The translations under genes were made by a program, and so were the position numbers. A model generated the notes under the pieces. The model did no database searches and was not told where the DNA came from. It saw nothing but the letters and a program-made list of their open reading frames with translations. DNA of 64,000 nucleotides, taken from NCBI GenBank assembly GCA_029204045.2, contig CM055060.1, forward strand, positions 50,992,379-51,056,378. Reading direction: 5' to 3'. This document shows positions 52,787 to 64,000 of the stretch, in pieces; position 1 is the first letter of the stretch, and the number at the start of each line of letters is the position of its first letter. The DNA comes from Tillandsia leiboldiana. Taxonomy: Eukaryota > Streptophyta > Magnoliopsida > Poales > Bromeliaceae.

Positions 52787-54705
52787 GAGTTCTCCTACTA
52801 TACTATTTATGGTATCGAAATTTTAGTGCTATAATTTCGTTTTCGATCTTAGGATATTCATCAACAATTCATACTATTAAAACAGATATAAGATATTTAA
52901 AATTTTAAAAAATAAAATTATATATTTTTTCGACATAGTTTACTTTATAATCAAATTATTTCAAAATCATCATTTTCAATAACTACTTGTTGGGACCAAA
53001 AAGTGGCTGCACTCCGATCGGCCCCTAGGGGTCAGAGGTGTCGAATGCGCCGCGTGCCAACAGATCAAGCGATCGGGCCGAGGAGGGATCTGCTTGGTCG
53101 AGTTTTTCTCTTATAACTCTCACGACCTTTCAGCTTAGAATAGACGAATCGAATTTACGGAGGCAGAGAGGGATTGCTGGGTTCGACTTAGGATAGTCGA
53201 ACAGGGTACAAAGATAATGACACGGCTAAGGAGCCGATTATAACTTTATAGCATAAGAAACACAAATAATGACACGGCTGATGAGCCGATTAAATCTTTA
53301 TATTGCTTGGGAAGGAAATACAGGAAAGAAAGTAGGGATAGAAATTACAAATAAGCATACTCCTAGAAAAGTAATAAAGAAAGCGGTAAAGGAAGGCGAT
53401 AAAATTAAGTTAATCTACTCCTAGGATATGAAGAATTGTGGTACCGGGCTTACGAGGTTGCCGGACCTCTTTTCCTTCGTTGGTTCGTTTATTTATACAG
53501 TTTCAAACCAAGGTGTATAACCGCCGATTTAGAAATCGGCGCAATCTAAGGGGAATCATCATAAATTTCTCAACTACTTCCTTTTGAGTCGACTCCCTTT
53601 AAAAGGATATTAGTTGTCTTTCTGTCCAGGTTCATTCCCTAATTAGCGCACCGGAACGTGATCTTAGGCACTCTCCAATGCTGGACACTGCTTGCCATTT
53701 CGGACCCCGTTGCGGGATTTGCGCCTAAATCTCACATTTTTTTCGTTCAAGATCTTTCCTTCTGTGGTTTCGAGCGGCTGAGGATTGACCTTGACTTCGC
53801 CTCTTCCGTCACTTGACTGAGGCGGTCCGACATCTTTCCTTGGCCGAAAGACGGTCCTGAATGAGATGATAATCTTCCTGCTATCGGCAGGTACCTTCAA
53901 CCGATAGCGTTCGTCGCGTCTTGTGTCTTTGCGTGACTAAGACCGGTTTAGATCGGGACGCAGACCCCTCTTCGGCTGACCGGCCCTTCCGTCGGCTGGT
54001 GACTTCGTCCGATGGCATGCGCCTCGTATTGTATTGTTACACACCTAAGATCGGTCTGAAACAAGACGTGGGTCTTTCCTTCTTCGGCTTCATCAACCAA
54101 AAGTTGATTCCAACTCCGCCTGCTTCGTCGTCTGATCGGGGCAGTCCGATATCTTTCTTCCACTGCAGTCGATTCTGAATGATGTGATAATCTTTGTGTC
54201 GGCTGCTTCTCCTATCGGTTAATGCCTCCACCCGATAGTATATCGCGTGCTACACGCCTCAGTACTACTCTTAATCGAGACGCTAGTCCCCCTTTGTCGA
54301 CTCTAACCTCTGTCGGCTAATGTCTTTCAACCGATGGTTGATGCCACGTGTCACTCCCTCTTGTGGCAGAAAAATATGGTCGCAATACTACTATAGTGAG
54401 TTTATAATATGGTGTAGAAAAATCGAAATTTATTTAAATTTTAATAAAAAAATTTTAAGCTATTTAAATCAAAGTCATAATTTTTTATTTTGAATTAAAA
54501 AATTCTATTTTCAAATTTTAAAGATTATTCAATTTTTACTATTCATTTTGACATTATTTACATACTAAGTAACAATATCTAAAAAAATTTGAATTCTTCT
54601 TTTAAGAACTTTATACTCTCTAAATCATATTTAATGGTGTGAATCATTGATTTGAACACTTTAAAATCGAAAACGATACTATAATACTAGAGCTCTGGTA
54701 CTACA
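52787..54705. repeat. MITE (family D-like) split by a solo LTR
   Basis: The left part (52787-52987) starts GAGTTCTCCTACTATACTAT and has TTTCGTTTTCGATCTTAGG. The right part (54393-54705) has TTTAAAATCGAAAACGATAC near its end. The TSD CTACT of the inserted LTR (52988-54387) lies between them. Non-coding. Confidence 0.55.
52988..54387 (+). mobile_element. Solo LTR (TGTTGG family), 1400 bp
   Basis: Starts TGTTGGGACCAAAAAGTGGC and ends ATGGTCGCAATA (the last CA decayed to TA; relatives end CAACA). The perfect target duplication CTACT is at 52983-52987 and 54388-54392. Internal repeats of TATCGG...(A/C)CCGATAG and GAGCCGATTA occur. CCACGTGTCACTCCC lies near the end. Short open frames are accidental. 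Confidence 0.82.
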
Positions 54706-54746
54706 GATAATATATATAGGAGTATATCACTCCATCTCTCCGGTGC

Positions 54747-54749
<3 letters not shown>

Positions 54750-54822
<73 letters not shown>

Positions 54823-55041
54823 GAGAGAAAGAGAGAGAGTAGAGCTTATATGATTTTAAAAGCACAAGCACACTCATGCTTGTGAATTTTTTACCATTGA
54901 ATTTGTATTGGGATTTATATTTTTGTAAAGTCAACTAAAAAGAGAGAAAAATAAAGTAAAAAGCACAAATCCCAATACAAATTTAAAGGTAAAAAATTCA
55001 CAAGCATGGATGTGCTTATTCCTTTGAAAGCATATAAGCTC

Positions 55042-55097
<56 letters not shown>
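54750..55097. repeat. MITE family B copy between (TA)n tracts
   Basis: (TA)n 54750-54818, a short GA-rich piece, then a full family B hairpin (54838-55045: GTAGAGCTTATATGATTTTA ... GAAAGCATATAAGCTCTACT), then (TA)n 55046-55097. Confidence 0.8.
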
Positions 55098-55100
<3 letters not shown>

Positions 55101-55792
55101 TTGAGCTCCTGTACTTTTAAAAATATCAAATCATTTGTATATTTTTAGTCCTTGGATGAAAAGATGTGTAATTAGGATGATAGAGGGTCCCTTGGTTAAA
55201 TTAGTGTTTGGTGGAATAGAATGATCTAAAAGATGAAATTAGTCAAAGGGGTAGATCTAACAGTCGAAAATTTACAAGTATCAATTGTTTGGTGCTTGTA
55301 TGTGACACCCCAATAGTCCTACATCATATGTGAATGGGATTGTGATTGGGTATATAAGAGACATGGACACTAGTAATAATAACTGGGCTTAAGCATTTTG
55401 GGCTATGCTTTGGGCCCAACAAGTTATTATTGCGAGTGGGTCGGGTCATTATATTTGGTATCATAGCCAATAACCAGTCGGAAGTGTGTGACGAGTCTTG
55501 GCTGAGCCTGGGTCTAGATGGCAGGACTAGCGAGACAAGTATCTCATTGCCTGATGATCTTAGGCTGTGTGTGTGTTTGGACTGACGAGGACGTCAGGTC
55601 TAAACGGACGGAGTTTGTGACACCCCAATAGTCACACATCGGATGTGACTGGGATTGTGATTGGGTATATAAGAGATATGAACACTAGTAATAATAACTG
55701 GGCTTAAGCATTTTGGGTTGTGGTCTGGGCACAACGAGTTATTATTGTTGTTGGCCCAGGTCGTTACATTGTACAAGTATAGTAGTCGGACT

Positions 55793-55885
<93 letters not shown>
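55098..55885. repeat. Family A-related MITE split by a TRIM, then (TA)n
   Basis: The left part (55098-55300) contains ATCTAACAGTCGAAAATTTA and CAATTGTTTGGTGCTTGTA. It resumes at 55774 (CAAGTATAGTAGTCGGACTC) after the TRIM and its TTGTA duplication. (TA)n 55796-55885 follows. Confidence 0.75.
55301..55768 (+). mobile_element. TRIM element with perfect target duplication
   Basis: 468 bp. LTRs of 153 bp each (55301-55453 and 55616-55768) start TGTGACACCCCAATAGTC and contain GGGTATATAAGAGA (TATA box). TTGGTATCATAGCC (55455-55468) is the primer site with one change from the Met-tRNA consensus. The target duplication TTGTA is at 55296-55300 and 55769-55773. There is no coding capacity, so movement needs proteins from another element. 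Same family as 26258-26789. Confidence 0.92.
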
Positions 55886-55890
<5 letters not shown>

Positions 55891-56435
55891 TACAGTAGGG
55901 CTATTATACTTTTATGAGTATAGACCCTTTCGTACTCATAAGTTATTTTCGATGATGGATCTTTCAAATCGACGATCCATATCATTAAATATGATCTGGA
56001 GCACTTTAAACATCTAGAAAATAAATTTTATTTTTTTTAAAAATTATAATAGCCCATCAAGTGAGTATAAAATGAACGATCAAAATTAAACGATCTGCTA
56101 AAAATAGAGGATCGGATTCTACAATTGAAGATCGGAGTTGTAGATATTTATCCAGATAGTGAATAGAATTTTCTATAAAAAATTCACCTTATTCCGATTT
56201 GTTTACACTGTTAAATTAGTAAAATTCTATACCAACAGTAAAAATTTGTCATTTTCAAAATTTTTTGATCGTACGGTAAATGATACCGAAAATTTATGAA
56301 ATTTAATTTCTAGAAATTTTAAATTCCATAAATCATGTTTAATGGTACTAATCGTCGATTCGAAAACTCTATTATCAAAAATAACTTATGAGTACGAAAT
56401 CGATCGTACTTTTAAAAGTATAATATCCAAACTAC
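55886..56435. repeat. MITE family D copy
   Basis: Left end CTTTCGTACTCATAAGTTAT and right end ATAACTTATGAGTACGAAAT are inverted repeats. Subterminal CAAATCGACGATCCATATCA pairs loosely with ACTAATCGTCGATTCGAAAA. The interior is AT-rich and non-coding. (TA)n 56436-56457 follows. Confidence 0.75.
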
Positions 56436-56455
56436 ATATATATATATATATATAT

Positions 56456-56544
56456 AGCAGAGCTTATAAACATTTAAAAGTACAAGCCCAATTATAATTG
56501 TGAATTTTTTACCATTGGATCTGTACAGAGATCCATGCTATTTT
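56456..56544. repeat. MITE family B, left part only
   Basis: Starts GCAGAGCTTATAAACATTTA and is cut at 56544 by the LTR that starts at 56545. The right part is expected beyond the window. Confidence 0.65.
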
Positions 56545-56889
56545 TGTGAGGACCCGAATCCCCACTTAAGGGTTTATTGATGGATTAGTGGCTCCTGGGA
56601 GTGTTTGTGCGCGTGTCGGGCCCAAGAAATAAATTTATGGTGTAAATTGGGAGCAAGTTTGCTTAACCGGAGGCTTTTGGAAAATTTTAGAAGTGGAATT
56701 GGGCCAAACGGACTTCGGGTTTGGATTCAGCGCGCGAAAACGATGAAGATGGACTACTTACTTGTATTTTTTGGAGCCCGGATGCGAAAATACGGATTTC
56801 GAGGTGTTTGGGTACTGTTCCGGCAGCCGGAGAGGTGCCGGCGGCGGCGGCGGCTGGCGGCGGAGCGCGGCGGCGGGCGGTGACGCAGC

Positions 56890-57380
56890 CGCTCGGTCCA
56901 CCGTAGAGGCGTGCACCCGGGCGCGTTCCGCGTGGCGGCTTCCTGTTGGCCGGCGCAGCAGGCGCGGTCCAGGGAATTGGCGTGGGTGCACGGTGAACTG
57001 AGGGGTGGCCACGTGGCAGCTCGTGGTTGGCGGGTCCTTGTGCGCGCGGTCCACGGAGCGGCGAGGGCAGGTGACCGTACCGACAGGCGGTCGGGGGTGA
57101 TGTCGGGGCGCCACGTGGCGCCCCGTGATTGGCCGGGTGCAGCCTCCCCACGCCTGCGTGTCGGGCCACGCGGTGCTCCGCGATTCGCTGGCGGGCGTGC
57201 GCCGGGCGCGGGGAGTGTCAGGCGGACACGTGGTGGCCTCTAGAGCTTCCGGGCGCGCACAGTGTTGGGCCGGGCCCAACACTGTAGCGGCCCGAATGTT
57301 CCGGGTACCCGGTTTTGGGCCCAAAAGTCCAAAGTTGGATTTTTTCGGGCTGGGCCTATTTAAGCCCCTCTTTCACCCCG
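56890..57380 (+). promoter_or_regulatory. LTR promoter with G-box/CCAAT modules and a compensated palindrome
   Basis: CACGTG boxes start at 57010, 57112 and 57227. Those at 57010 and 57112 are each followed after exactly ten bases by GTTGG or ATTGG. A variant CGCGTG pair has the same spacing near 56930. The palindrome ACAGTGTTGGGCC-G-GGCCCAACACTGT spans 57259-57285. The TATA-like CCTATTTAAGCC follows at 57355. Confidence 0.75.
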
Positions 57381-59202
57381 AGTTTGGGGTTGTTGCCAAA
57401 CTCCTCTGCCATTCGACACTTCAGCAAAGTTGGAGATCTTCCTGTCACACATCTTTTGGTGGAGGCCCGGAATTTTTGGAGGCCGCGGCGTCGACGACTT
57501 CGGCATCGTAGCACAGGGCGACGATCTTTCTTCGGAGGCCCGTTATCATCGCAGTTCGGTCTGAGAGGTCCACAGAGCTACTCCTTTAGTATTTTTGGAC
57601 GATTTTTGCGGCGTTGCATTCATGAGAGGTACGCCTTCGATTTCCGTGTGGATTATCTTGCTTGATTCTGAGTTTGTAGCACGGTTTTCGAGATATTTCT
57701 AAGCCATTGTTTTGCTGGTGGAGTTTATGGACAGCAGACTCTTGCTAGAATTTTATCTCCGCACTCGAGCATCAGATCGAGACGAGCCTTACACTTTTTA
57801 CATCTACTCGTCGCGAGGATTATCGTCATATTTTTCTGGGATTTTTCTGAGGCTGTCCCGGAGTTATACTGTTTCCCCTTTTACTGTGCTGAGTATTACA
57901 GTTGTGTGATTGTGAGGTTTTGCGCACCCTGTGTTGTGGAATTTGTAACTCGGCCTACGGGGCTTGGAATTGGACGTGCAGGTACCCGTTTTGAAGGTCT
58001 CGACGCGAGGATCACAGCAGTGTTTTAATTCGATTTTTTGGAGCATTATTTACCAGTGAAAAATGTGCATCTTTGGGACTGTTCCAGTAGATTGGTTGTA
58101 TTTGGGTTTTTGGTGGAATAAAGTGTAATCATGGACTTTTTGTTGTACCCAGGGGTATTTACGGGTGTTTGTGAACCTGTTGGTGTTGAGGATTATTGGA
58201 GACGGTTGTTCTTGGGTATTTCAGCTGTGGAACTTTGGACAGTTCAGCTCTTCAGGTGGGTGGCCTTGTCTCCAAGATTGATGGACTGTACATTAAATCT
58301 GCTATAATAGGACGATGCATGATAGTGAAATTCTTGTGCAGCATGCTAGATTGTAGGAATTGCTATTCCTTCTATTATCTGATGATCTTGTCATCTCCTT
58401 GCTTTCTACCGTCTGTAAATTATAGTTATCTTGGAACTTGACCTAGCACCCCCGTCATATGTTGCCTGTGTAACCAGACCAGTAGAAAACTCCAACTTGG
58501 GCTAGGTTTATTCTGCTTTAGACATCCACACTTCTTATTCTTTCCTGGACATAGTGTCTTACTCGCCCGGGTAGTGGGGCGAGTGGTCGGGATTCTTTTA
58601 GTGTGGGATGCATTTTACACTCGTGCTTGGGAGCAGAGTGGAGTCTGGTAGATGTAGTTGATCGTTCATCCGTGGCGAGAGCCGTTTGGATAAACGACGG
58701 TTCCGAGATGCTTAATTTGTCGCCACTGTATTAGTGGCAGTTGTTTACCAGTGTCAGCAGGACCTAGGACCCAGACTGTTTTCAGACACACATGATTTCT
58801 GTAAACTAATGTTTTCTTCCAAATCTCGAGGGGTCGCCAGAGCCTGTTCTTGTTTGATTTGGGTGATGGCAATAGCCCTTCGGGGTTTGGAAAATAAAAC
58901 TTATTTAACCAAATTTTCTTAAAAAAACTAAAATATATTAAATTGGGTTTCTCAGATTAAAAATAATTTTCAGTAATAACTGTCATCTTTTTATTACAAC
59001 TTCCTCACCCGAGAGAGTTTGGGTGATCTAGGTTCTAGGGCCGTTCCTTTTTCGGGACGAAAACCACGGGGGCCGAGCCTGGAACCTGTTCTTGTTTGAT
59101 AGGGTTGTAGGTGTTGGTCTTCTGGGACTTTCGGGCCCTGGTTGGTGTCTTCCGTTTGTTGTACAGAGGTTGTCGTGTTCCCGAACTGTAAGGGGGTCGG
59201 GA

Positions 59203-62200
59203 TGTCACGCCCCGGGGTCGAAACTGCGACCCGGGCTCGCCAACAGATCCGCCGCCCATACGGGAAGCCCCGTATAGACGTAGCGACTACCTGCAAAAGA
59301 TCATCTACACTAACAGATATCAGAGCTGAAAAGTAAAAGCTGAATTAAAATAAATACAACTCTCAATATAATACAACAAGTCCTCACCAAAAGTACATAA
59401 GTCTCTCAAAAGTGGAAGAAAAGTACAACTCTAATCCTCACTACAAAGGTCTCTCAACAAGAAACTCTCAAAAATATAAAAAGGGTACATCTACTCTCTG
59501 GATGACGACTGGTAGGGATCTAGCTCGCGACTCCCTCGCCTCGGTCAGAAGGATCAGCAACTGGATCAACAGGAACAGGAGTAGAAGTCCCTGGGGAAAA
59601 AGACACCACGACGGGTGTGAGAACTACTTCCCACAGTAGTTCTCAGTGGGTGCCGTCAACAAGCCCGACGGTCTGCCCACTAAGTCTACTAGAGGCATAA
59701 AGTAATAACGTAATACTGAATGAAAGAGCTGGAAAGGAAAAACTCTACAACTACTATGCCCCTATCTAGATGCTCAAAAAGTGAAACAGATGGAAACATG
59801 ATGCATCTACTAACCCTCAAGTATAGTCACCCAATCTACACTGACTGCCTCCTCGGGTCCAGTCAAACCTGCGCCTACCTACTGCCGTTACATCCACGTA
59901 GGACCGGACTGACGTAGACGTCCGTGACTGCCAAAACTGACCCAGCCAGAGGGACTGCGTCGACAAGTCGCGATACAAAAGTAACAAATCCACCCCGGGC
60001 GTGGCTCTCGAGGGGTGTGACCCCACCGAGGAAAAGGTATCTGCGCACTTTGTCGCTCAGGTGGCACTGCAGGCTATAGTCCAAAATCCACGCTCACGCT
60101 CTGAACGGAAAGACTCAGAATCCTCAATCATCTCGCACAACGGTCGGAGCACTCTCGACGACTCAGCTGATCAGCTTTCACGAGCACGAGACACTAGCCT
60201 CTCCAATAACTCACCGCACAAAACACACTGGCTGGAGATACTCCACAGCCAGGATCGACCCACAACTCAGGGCTAACAAAACTGGTCGGACAACACTCAA
60301 CGACCCGGGACCACCGTCAACCCCAACGGTTCCCAACAACACAGGCCGGAAGATACTCGACGGCCCGGGACCACCGTCAACACAACGGCTCCCCCCGACA
60401 GAACATCAAACTCACAGAAGACACCAACCAGGGCCCGAAAGTTCCGGGAGACCAACACCTACAACCCTATCAACAAGAACAGGTTCCAGGCTCGGCCCCT
60501 GTGGCTTTCGTCCCGACAAAGGAACGGCCCCTAGAACCCAGACCACTCGAATCCTTTCGAGTGGGGAGAATTACAGGAAAAAGGTGACATTTGTTACTGA
60601 AACCCATTTTCACTCAACCCACGCAGGGCGAGGACTAAAGGTAGTTCCCTTTTTGAAAAACTATCTTGATTTAAGGAGAAACCCATTTTTAATGATTTTA
60701 GTTCTTTTAGGAAAAACAGTTAGAAAACAACTATTTTATACCCAAACCCCGAAGGGCTGATGCCTTTGTCCAATCAAACAAGAACAGACTTCAGCGGCCC
60801 TTCGATGCTTGGAAGAAAACATCGATAGACTAAAATCATGTGTATGTCAAAAATGTTCTGGGTTCTAGGTCTAGCTAACACAAGCACACAACTGCCACTA
60901 ACACAGTGGCGACAGCACAAACAGGGATACAAGACCTCCCGGGACTACCGTTTACCCAAACGGCTCCCGGCACAGATAAGCGACCCACTACAACTATCAG
61001 ACTCCACTCTGCTCCCAAGCACGAGTGTAAATGCATCCCACACTAAAAGAAAGTCCCGACCTCTCGGCCCACTACCCGGGCGAGGATAACACTATGTCCA
61101 GGAATGAAAGAACAGTGTGGATGTCTAAACATAAATAACCCTAGCACAAGTTGGAATTTTCTACTGGTCTGGCTACACATGCAGCATATGACGGGGGTGC
61201 TAGGTCAAGTTCCAAGATAACAACAATTTACATATGGTAGGAAGCAAGGAGATAACATGCAAAATCATCAGGTAAAATAAGGAATAGCGATTCCTACATT
61301 CTAGCATGCTGTACAAGAATTCACTATCATGCATAGCCCTACAATAGCAAGCTTAAAGTACAGTCCATCAATCTTGGAGACAGGGCCACCCACCTGAAAA
61401 TGCTAATTGCCCACGGTTCCACAGCTGAAAATACTAGGAAATTGATATGTCCAAATCCAACGGGTCCAGCAATGCCCGCAAACTCTCCTGGGTACAACAC
61501 AAGGCTTACAATTACACTTTATTCCAAAATTAAACCAAGTAATCACAGTCTGAAATTCAGTCCCAAAGATGTCAATTATTCACCTGCAGAAAGGGCTCCG
61601 AAAAATCCAATAAAAATACTGTCGCGATCCTCGCGTCGAGACCTTCGAAACGGGTACCTGCACGCCCAATTCCAAGCACCGTAGCCCAAGTTACAAATTT
61701 CACAACACAGGGTGCGCAAAACCACACAGCAACATAACAGTAATTCCATGCACAGATAAGGGGGAAAACATATACCTTCGGGCAAACCTCAAAAAAATCC
61801 AAGAAAAATACTATGATACTCCTCGCGTCGAGTAGATGAAAAAAGTGTATAGGAGTGTCTCAATCCGATGCCCGGTTGCGGAGATATCGCCGAAAAACCA
61901 CCCCGCTGTCCAAAACTCCACCACAAAAACCGTGTCACAGTAAACTCAGAAAAACACCTCGAAAAACGTGCGCGTAATCCGGGCTCCGAAAAATACAAGT
62001 GAATAGTCCGTTTTCATCGTTTTCGCATGCTGAATCCAAATCCGAAGTCCGTTTTGCCAAATTCCACCTCTAGAAATTGCCGAAGGCATCTGGACAGGTG
62101 ATCTTTTGTCCAAACTTCGCACTGAGTCCAATTTTAATCTCCGTTTCGCGCGAAACTACTTCTAAACACTCGACGGGTCCTCCAATCACCCACGTGATCC

Positions 62201-62324
62201 CTTTTTAAGCCCAAAGTCCACCACTTGTGTCCAAATTGCGCACTAACTCCAACGAGACACCACGCAGGCCACCAAAAGCTGCCAAACAACCAGAAAACTC
62301 AACGCGGGGATCCGGGTCCTCACA
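59203..62324 (-). mobile_element. Solo LTR of the TGTGAGGACC family, minus orientation, 3122 bp
   Basis: Plus strand from TGTCACGCCCCGGGGTCG to CCGGGTCCTCACA. The perfect target duplication CGGGA is at 59198-59202 and 62325-62329. It matches the other family members except that the G-box/palindrome/TATA block is absent: the leader (CGAAAAACGTGC, about 61960) runs directly into the U3-start part (CGGGCTCCGAAAAATAC, about 61980). No coding content. Confidence 0.88.
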
Positions 62325-62881
62325 CGGGAACTTCGATAGGCGGAGCCTGGAGTCTGTTCTTGTTTGATAGGGTTCTAGGCACCGACCTATCGGGATTTTC
62401 GAACCCTTATGGTGTCGGTTCTTCATGAGTTTGGTGTTCTGTTGTGGGAGCCGTCGGGTGGACGGTAGTCCCGGCTGTGTGGTTTTCCAGCCTGTGAGTG
62501 AGAGTTGGTGTTGTTAGTCGATCTTGTTGATCGTGGATTGGACTATAGCCTGCATGAGCCATATTGAGCTCGACAGAGATGCGCGGATACTTTCCTCGGT
62601 GGGGTCGCGCCCCTCGAGTGCCACTCCGGAGTTGGGCCTGTTACTTGCTATCGCGACTTGTCGACGCAGTCCCTCTGGCTGGGCCAGTTTTGGCAGTCAC
62701 GGACACCCTACGGTAGACCCGTCCTGTTGAGGATGTGCGGCAGTAGGTGGGCGCAGGTTTGACTGGACCCTATGTGGCAGTCAGTGTAGATTGGGTGATT
62801 ATACTTGAGATTTAGTAGATGCATCATGTTTTCCATCTGTTCCACTTTTTGAGCATCTAGATAGAGGCATAGTAGCTGTAG

Positions 62882-64000
62882 TGTAGTGGTCCGGAATTCC
62901 ATGCAACTTTTATGGTGAATCCTTTGTGTAGAACACCTTTTGTTCGTGTGCCTGGCCCATAGTGCATCAAAGGGATGCCACAGATGGACCCTGTGAGGTA
63001 TCTTTTACTGATTTGGACTTCGGCTGCGTTTGCCGAATTTTAGAAAAGGATTCGAGCCAAACAGAGGTTGGATTTGGATTCAGCGCGGAAAAACGCTTGA
63101 AAACGGCTATTTGCTTGTTAAATTTGGAGTCCGGATGACCAAAAACGGGTTTCCGGAAGTTTTCGGGAATTTTCGGTGCATGGGGGTGACCGTGGACCGG
63201 CCTGGAGCCACGTGGCGGCCTATCATTGGCCGGCTCACGCAGCTCGGTCCACGGGAAGACGCGGCGGTGCATAGACCGCGGGCGGGGGACGCGTGGCGTG
63301 CCCGGAGTGGCCGGCGCACGCGGCGCGGACCATTGAGTTGTGCGGGTTCGGTGGACCGGGTGCATGGACACGTGTCGGCCTGGCATTGGCAGGCTCACGA
63401 GGGCGCGGTCCACGGGTGCACGGGGGGGGGGGGGGGGCGCCTCGGGGCGCGTGCGCGCAGAGGCGCCAGGCGGCGCTGTAGGCCGCACTCGAGTGCGGGT
63501 GAGTGCGGTCCACGTGTCGGCCCGCCATTGGCGGGCCGTACCTACCGCCGTTGACCGTGAGGGACGCGTGGCGCGCGGCGGGAGCCTTGCACCGCTGTTT
63601 CCTGTTGCAGGGACACGTGGCCGCACCAGGAAGATTCGGGCGCGTCGGATGGGAGCCGTCCGACCGGACTTTCGGGCGCAGTGCGCCCGAATCTTGCGCC
63701 CGAAAGTCCGGCCCGCACTGTTTTGGGCTGAGCCTATAAATAGGCTTCCCTGTTCCTTTTTGGGCTTTTTGGACCCCTTTTCGCAGTGAGTTCTTCAGGA
63801 GACTTTTCCCTCTCACAGTGCACTATCCATTGGAGGACTTGGAGGATTTTTGGAGGCACGCATCCCGAGGTTCGCAATTTTACGGCGCGGCGCGACGCTC
63901 GTTCTCTGGCAACCCGCTTCGCCCCTTCTCAGTGTTTGGGCTGCCCCGACTCACCCCGACCTCCTTTTCCGGCGATTCTTGCGCCGTTGGACTCTCGACA
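62882..64000 (+). mobile_element. Distant relative of the TGTGAGGACC LTR family, cut by the window end
   Basis: Probable start TGTAGTGGTCCGGAATTCC. It follows the same plan as its relatives: GGATTTGGATTCAGCGCG early, a GC-rich block with G-box/CCAAT pairs (63209, 63369, 63511), an inverted repeat at about 63663-63710, and GAGCCTATAAATAGGC (TATA, 63733). An 18-base G run lies at about 63421. The preceding five bases, TGTAG (62877-62881), should recur at its far end. Confidence 0.7.
63180..63760 (+). promoter_or_regulatory. LTR promoter with three G-box/CCAAT modules and an inverted repeat
   Basis: CACGTG at 63209, 63369 and 63511 is followed each time after ten bases by ATTGG; a fourth CACGTG (63614) is not. 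CCGGACTTTCGGGCGCA and TGCGCCCGAAAGTCCGG form 17-bp arms just upstream of CTATAAATAGG (about 63735). Confidence 0.75.

Larger units (their letters stand above)
56545..62881 (+). mobile_element. LTR of the TGTGAGGACC family, plus orientation, interrupted
   Basis: Starts TGTGAGGACCCGAATCCCCA. It aligns by eye with the solo LTR at 27795 as far as 59202, then again from 62330 to 62881 (ATCTAGATAGAGGCATAGTA). A reverse solo LTR (59203-62324) lies between, and at 62882 another LTR begins. Its own end (CGTGACA) is not in the window, so solo LTR or full element cannot be told. Confidence 0.8.

Overview
This window is plant nuclear DNA, from an angiosperm and possibly a monocot (I cannot name the species). 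It is built almost entirely of nested transposable elements. I found no host protein-coding gene, rRNA or tRNA. The evidence is long terminal repeats (LTRs) with TG...CA ends and 5-bp target site duplications (TSDs), chromovirus-type gag/pol remains, a PIF/Harbinger transposon with spliced genes, short terminal-repeat retrotransposons (TRIMs), and miniature inverted-repeat elements (MITEs) sitting in (TA)n microsatellites. All boundaries were read by eye and may be off by a few bases.

Layout. (1) From before base 1 to 16974 lies a PIF/Harbinger element with both genes on the minus strand: a 404-codon DDE transposase and a Myb/SANT-like ORF1 protein. Its right end carries palindromes, minisatellites and a TTA TSD. 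A nearly fresh Ty3/gypsy element (437-12008) with 4.6-kb LTRs and almost no coding capacity sits inside the transposase's third exon, flanked by GTGTT on both sides. (2) 16978-21810 is AT-rich non-coding DNA, perhaps including an LTR relic. (3) 21811-26893 is a chain of (TA)n/(CT)n tracts alternating with MITEs of at least four families, plus two TRIMs. (4) 26894-43945 is one 4.26-kb solo LTR (TSD ATATA) split by a 3.75-kb solo LTR and by a 9.0-kb gypsy element, which is itself split by a 1.27-kb solo LTR. The outermost LTR sits inside a MITE. (5) 43946-54720 is AT-rich DNA with several related solo LTRs, two nested one inside the other. (6) 54750-56544 is a second microsatellite/MITE/TRIM cluster. 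(7) 56545-64000 is an LTR of the same family as in region 4, interrupted by a reverse solo LTR and by another LTR that runs off the window.

Two signals stand out. The LTR family starting TGTGAGGACC and ending CGTGACA carries arrays of a composite promoter motif: a CACGTG box, exactly 10 bases, then RTTGG (an inverted CCAAT box). It recurs at least 12 times across five LTRs. Just upstream of the TATA box lies a 27-base palindrome whose arms changed together between copies. The second signal is the Harbinger transposase gene: its reading frame is intact once the insertion is removed, so it was apparently disabled very recently.
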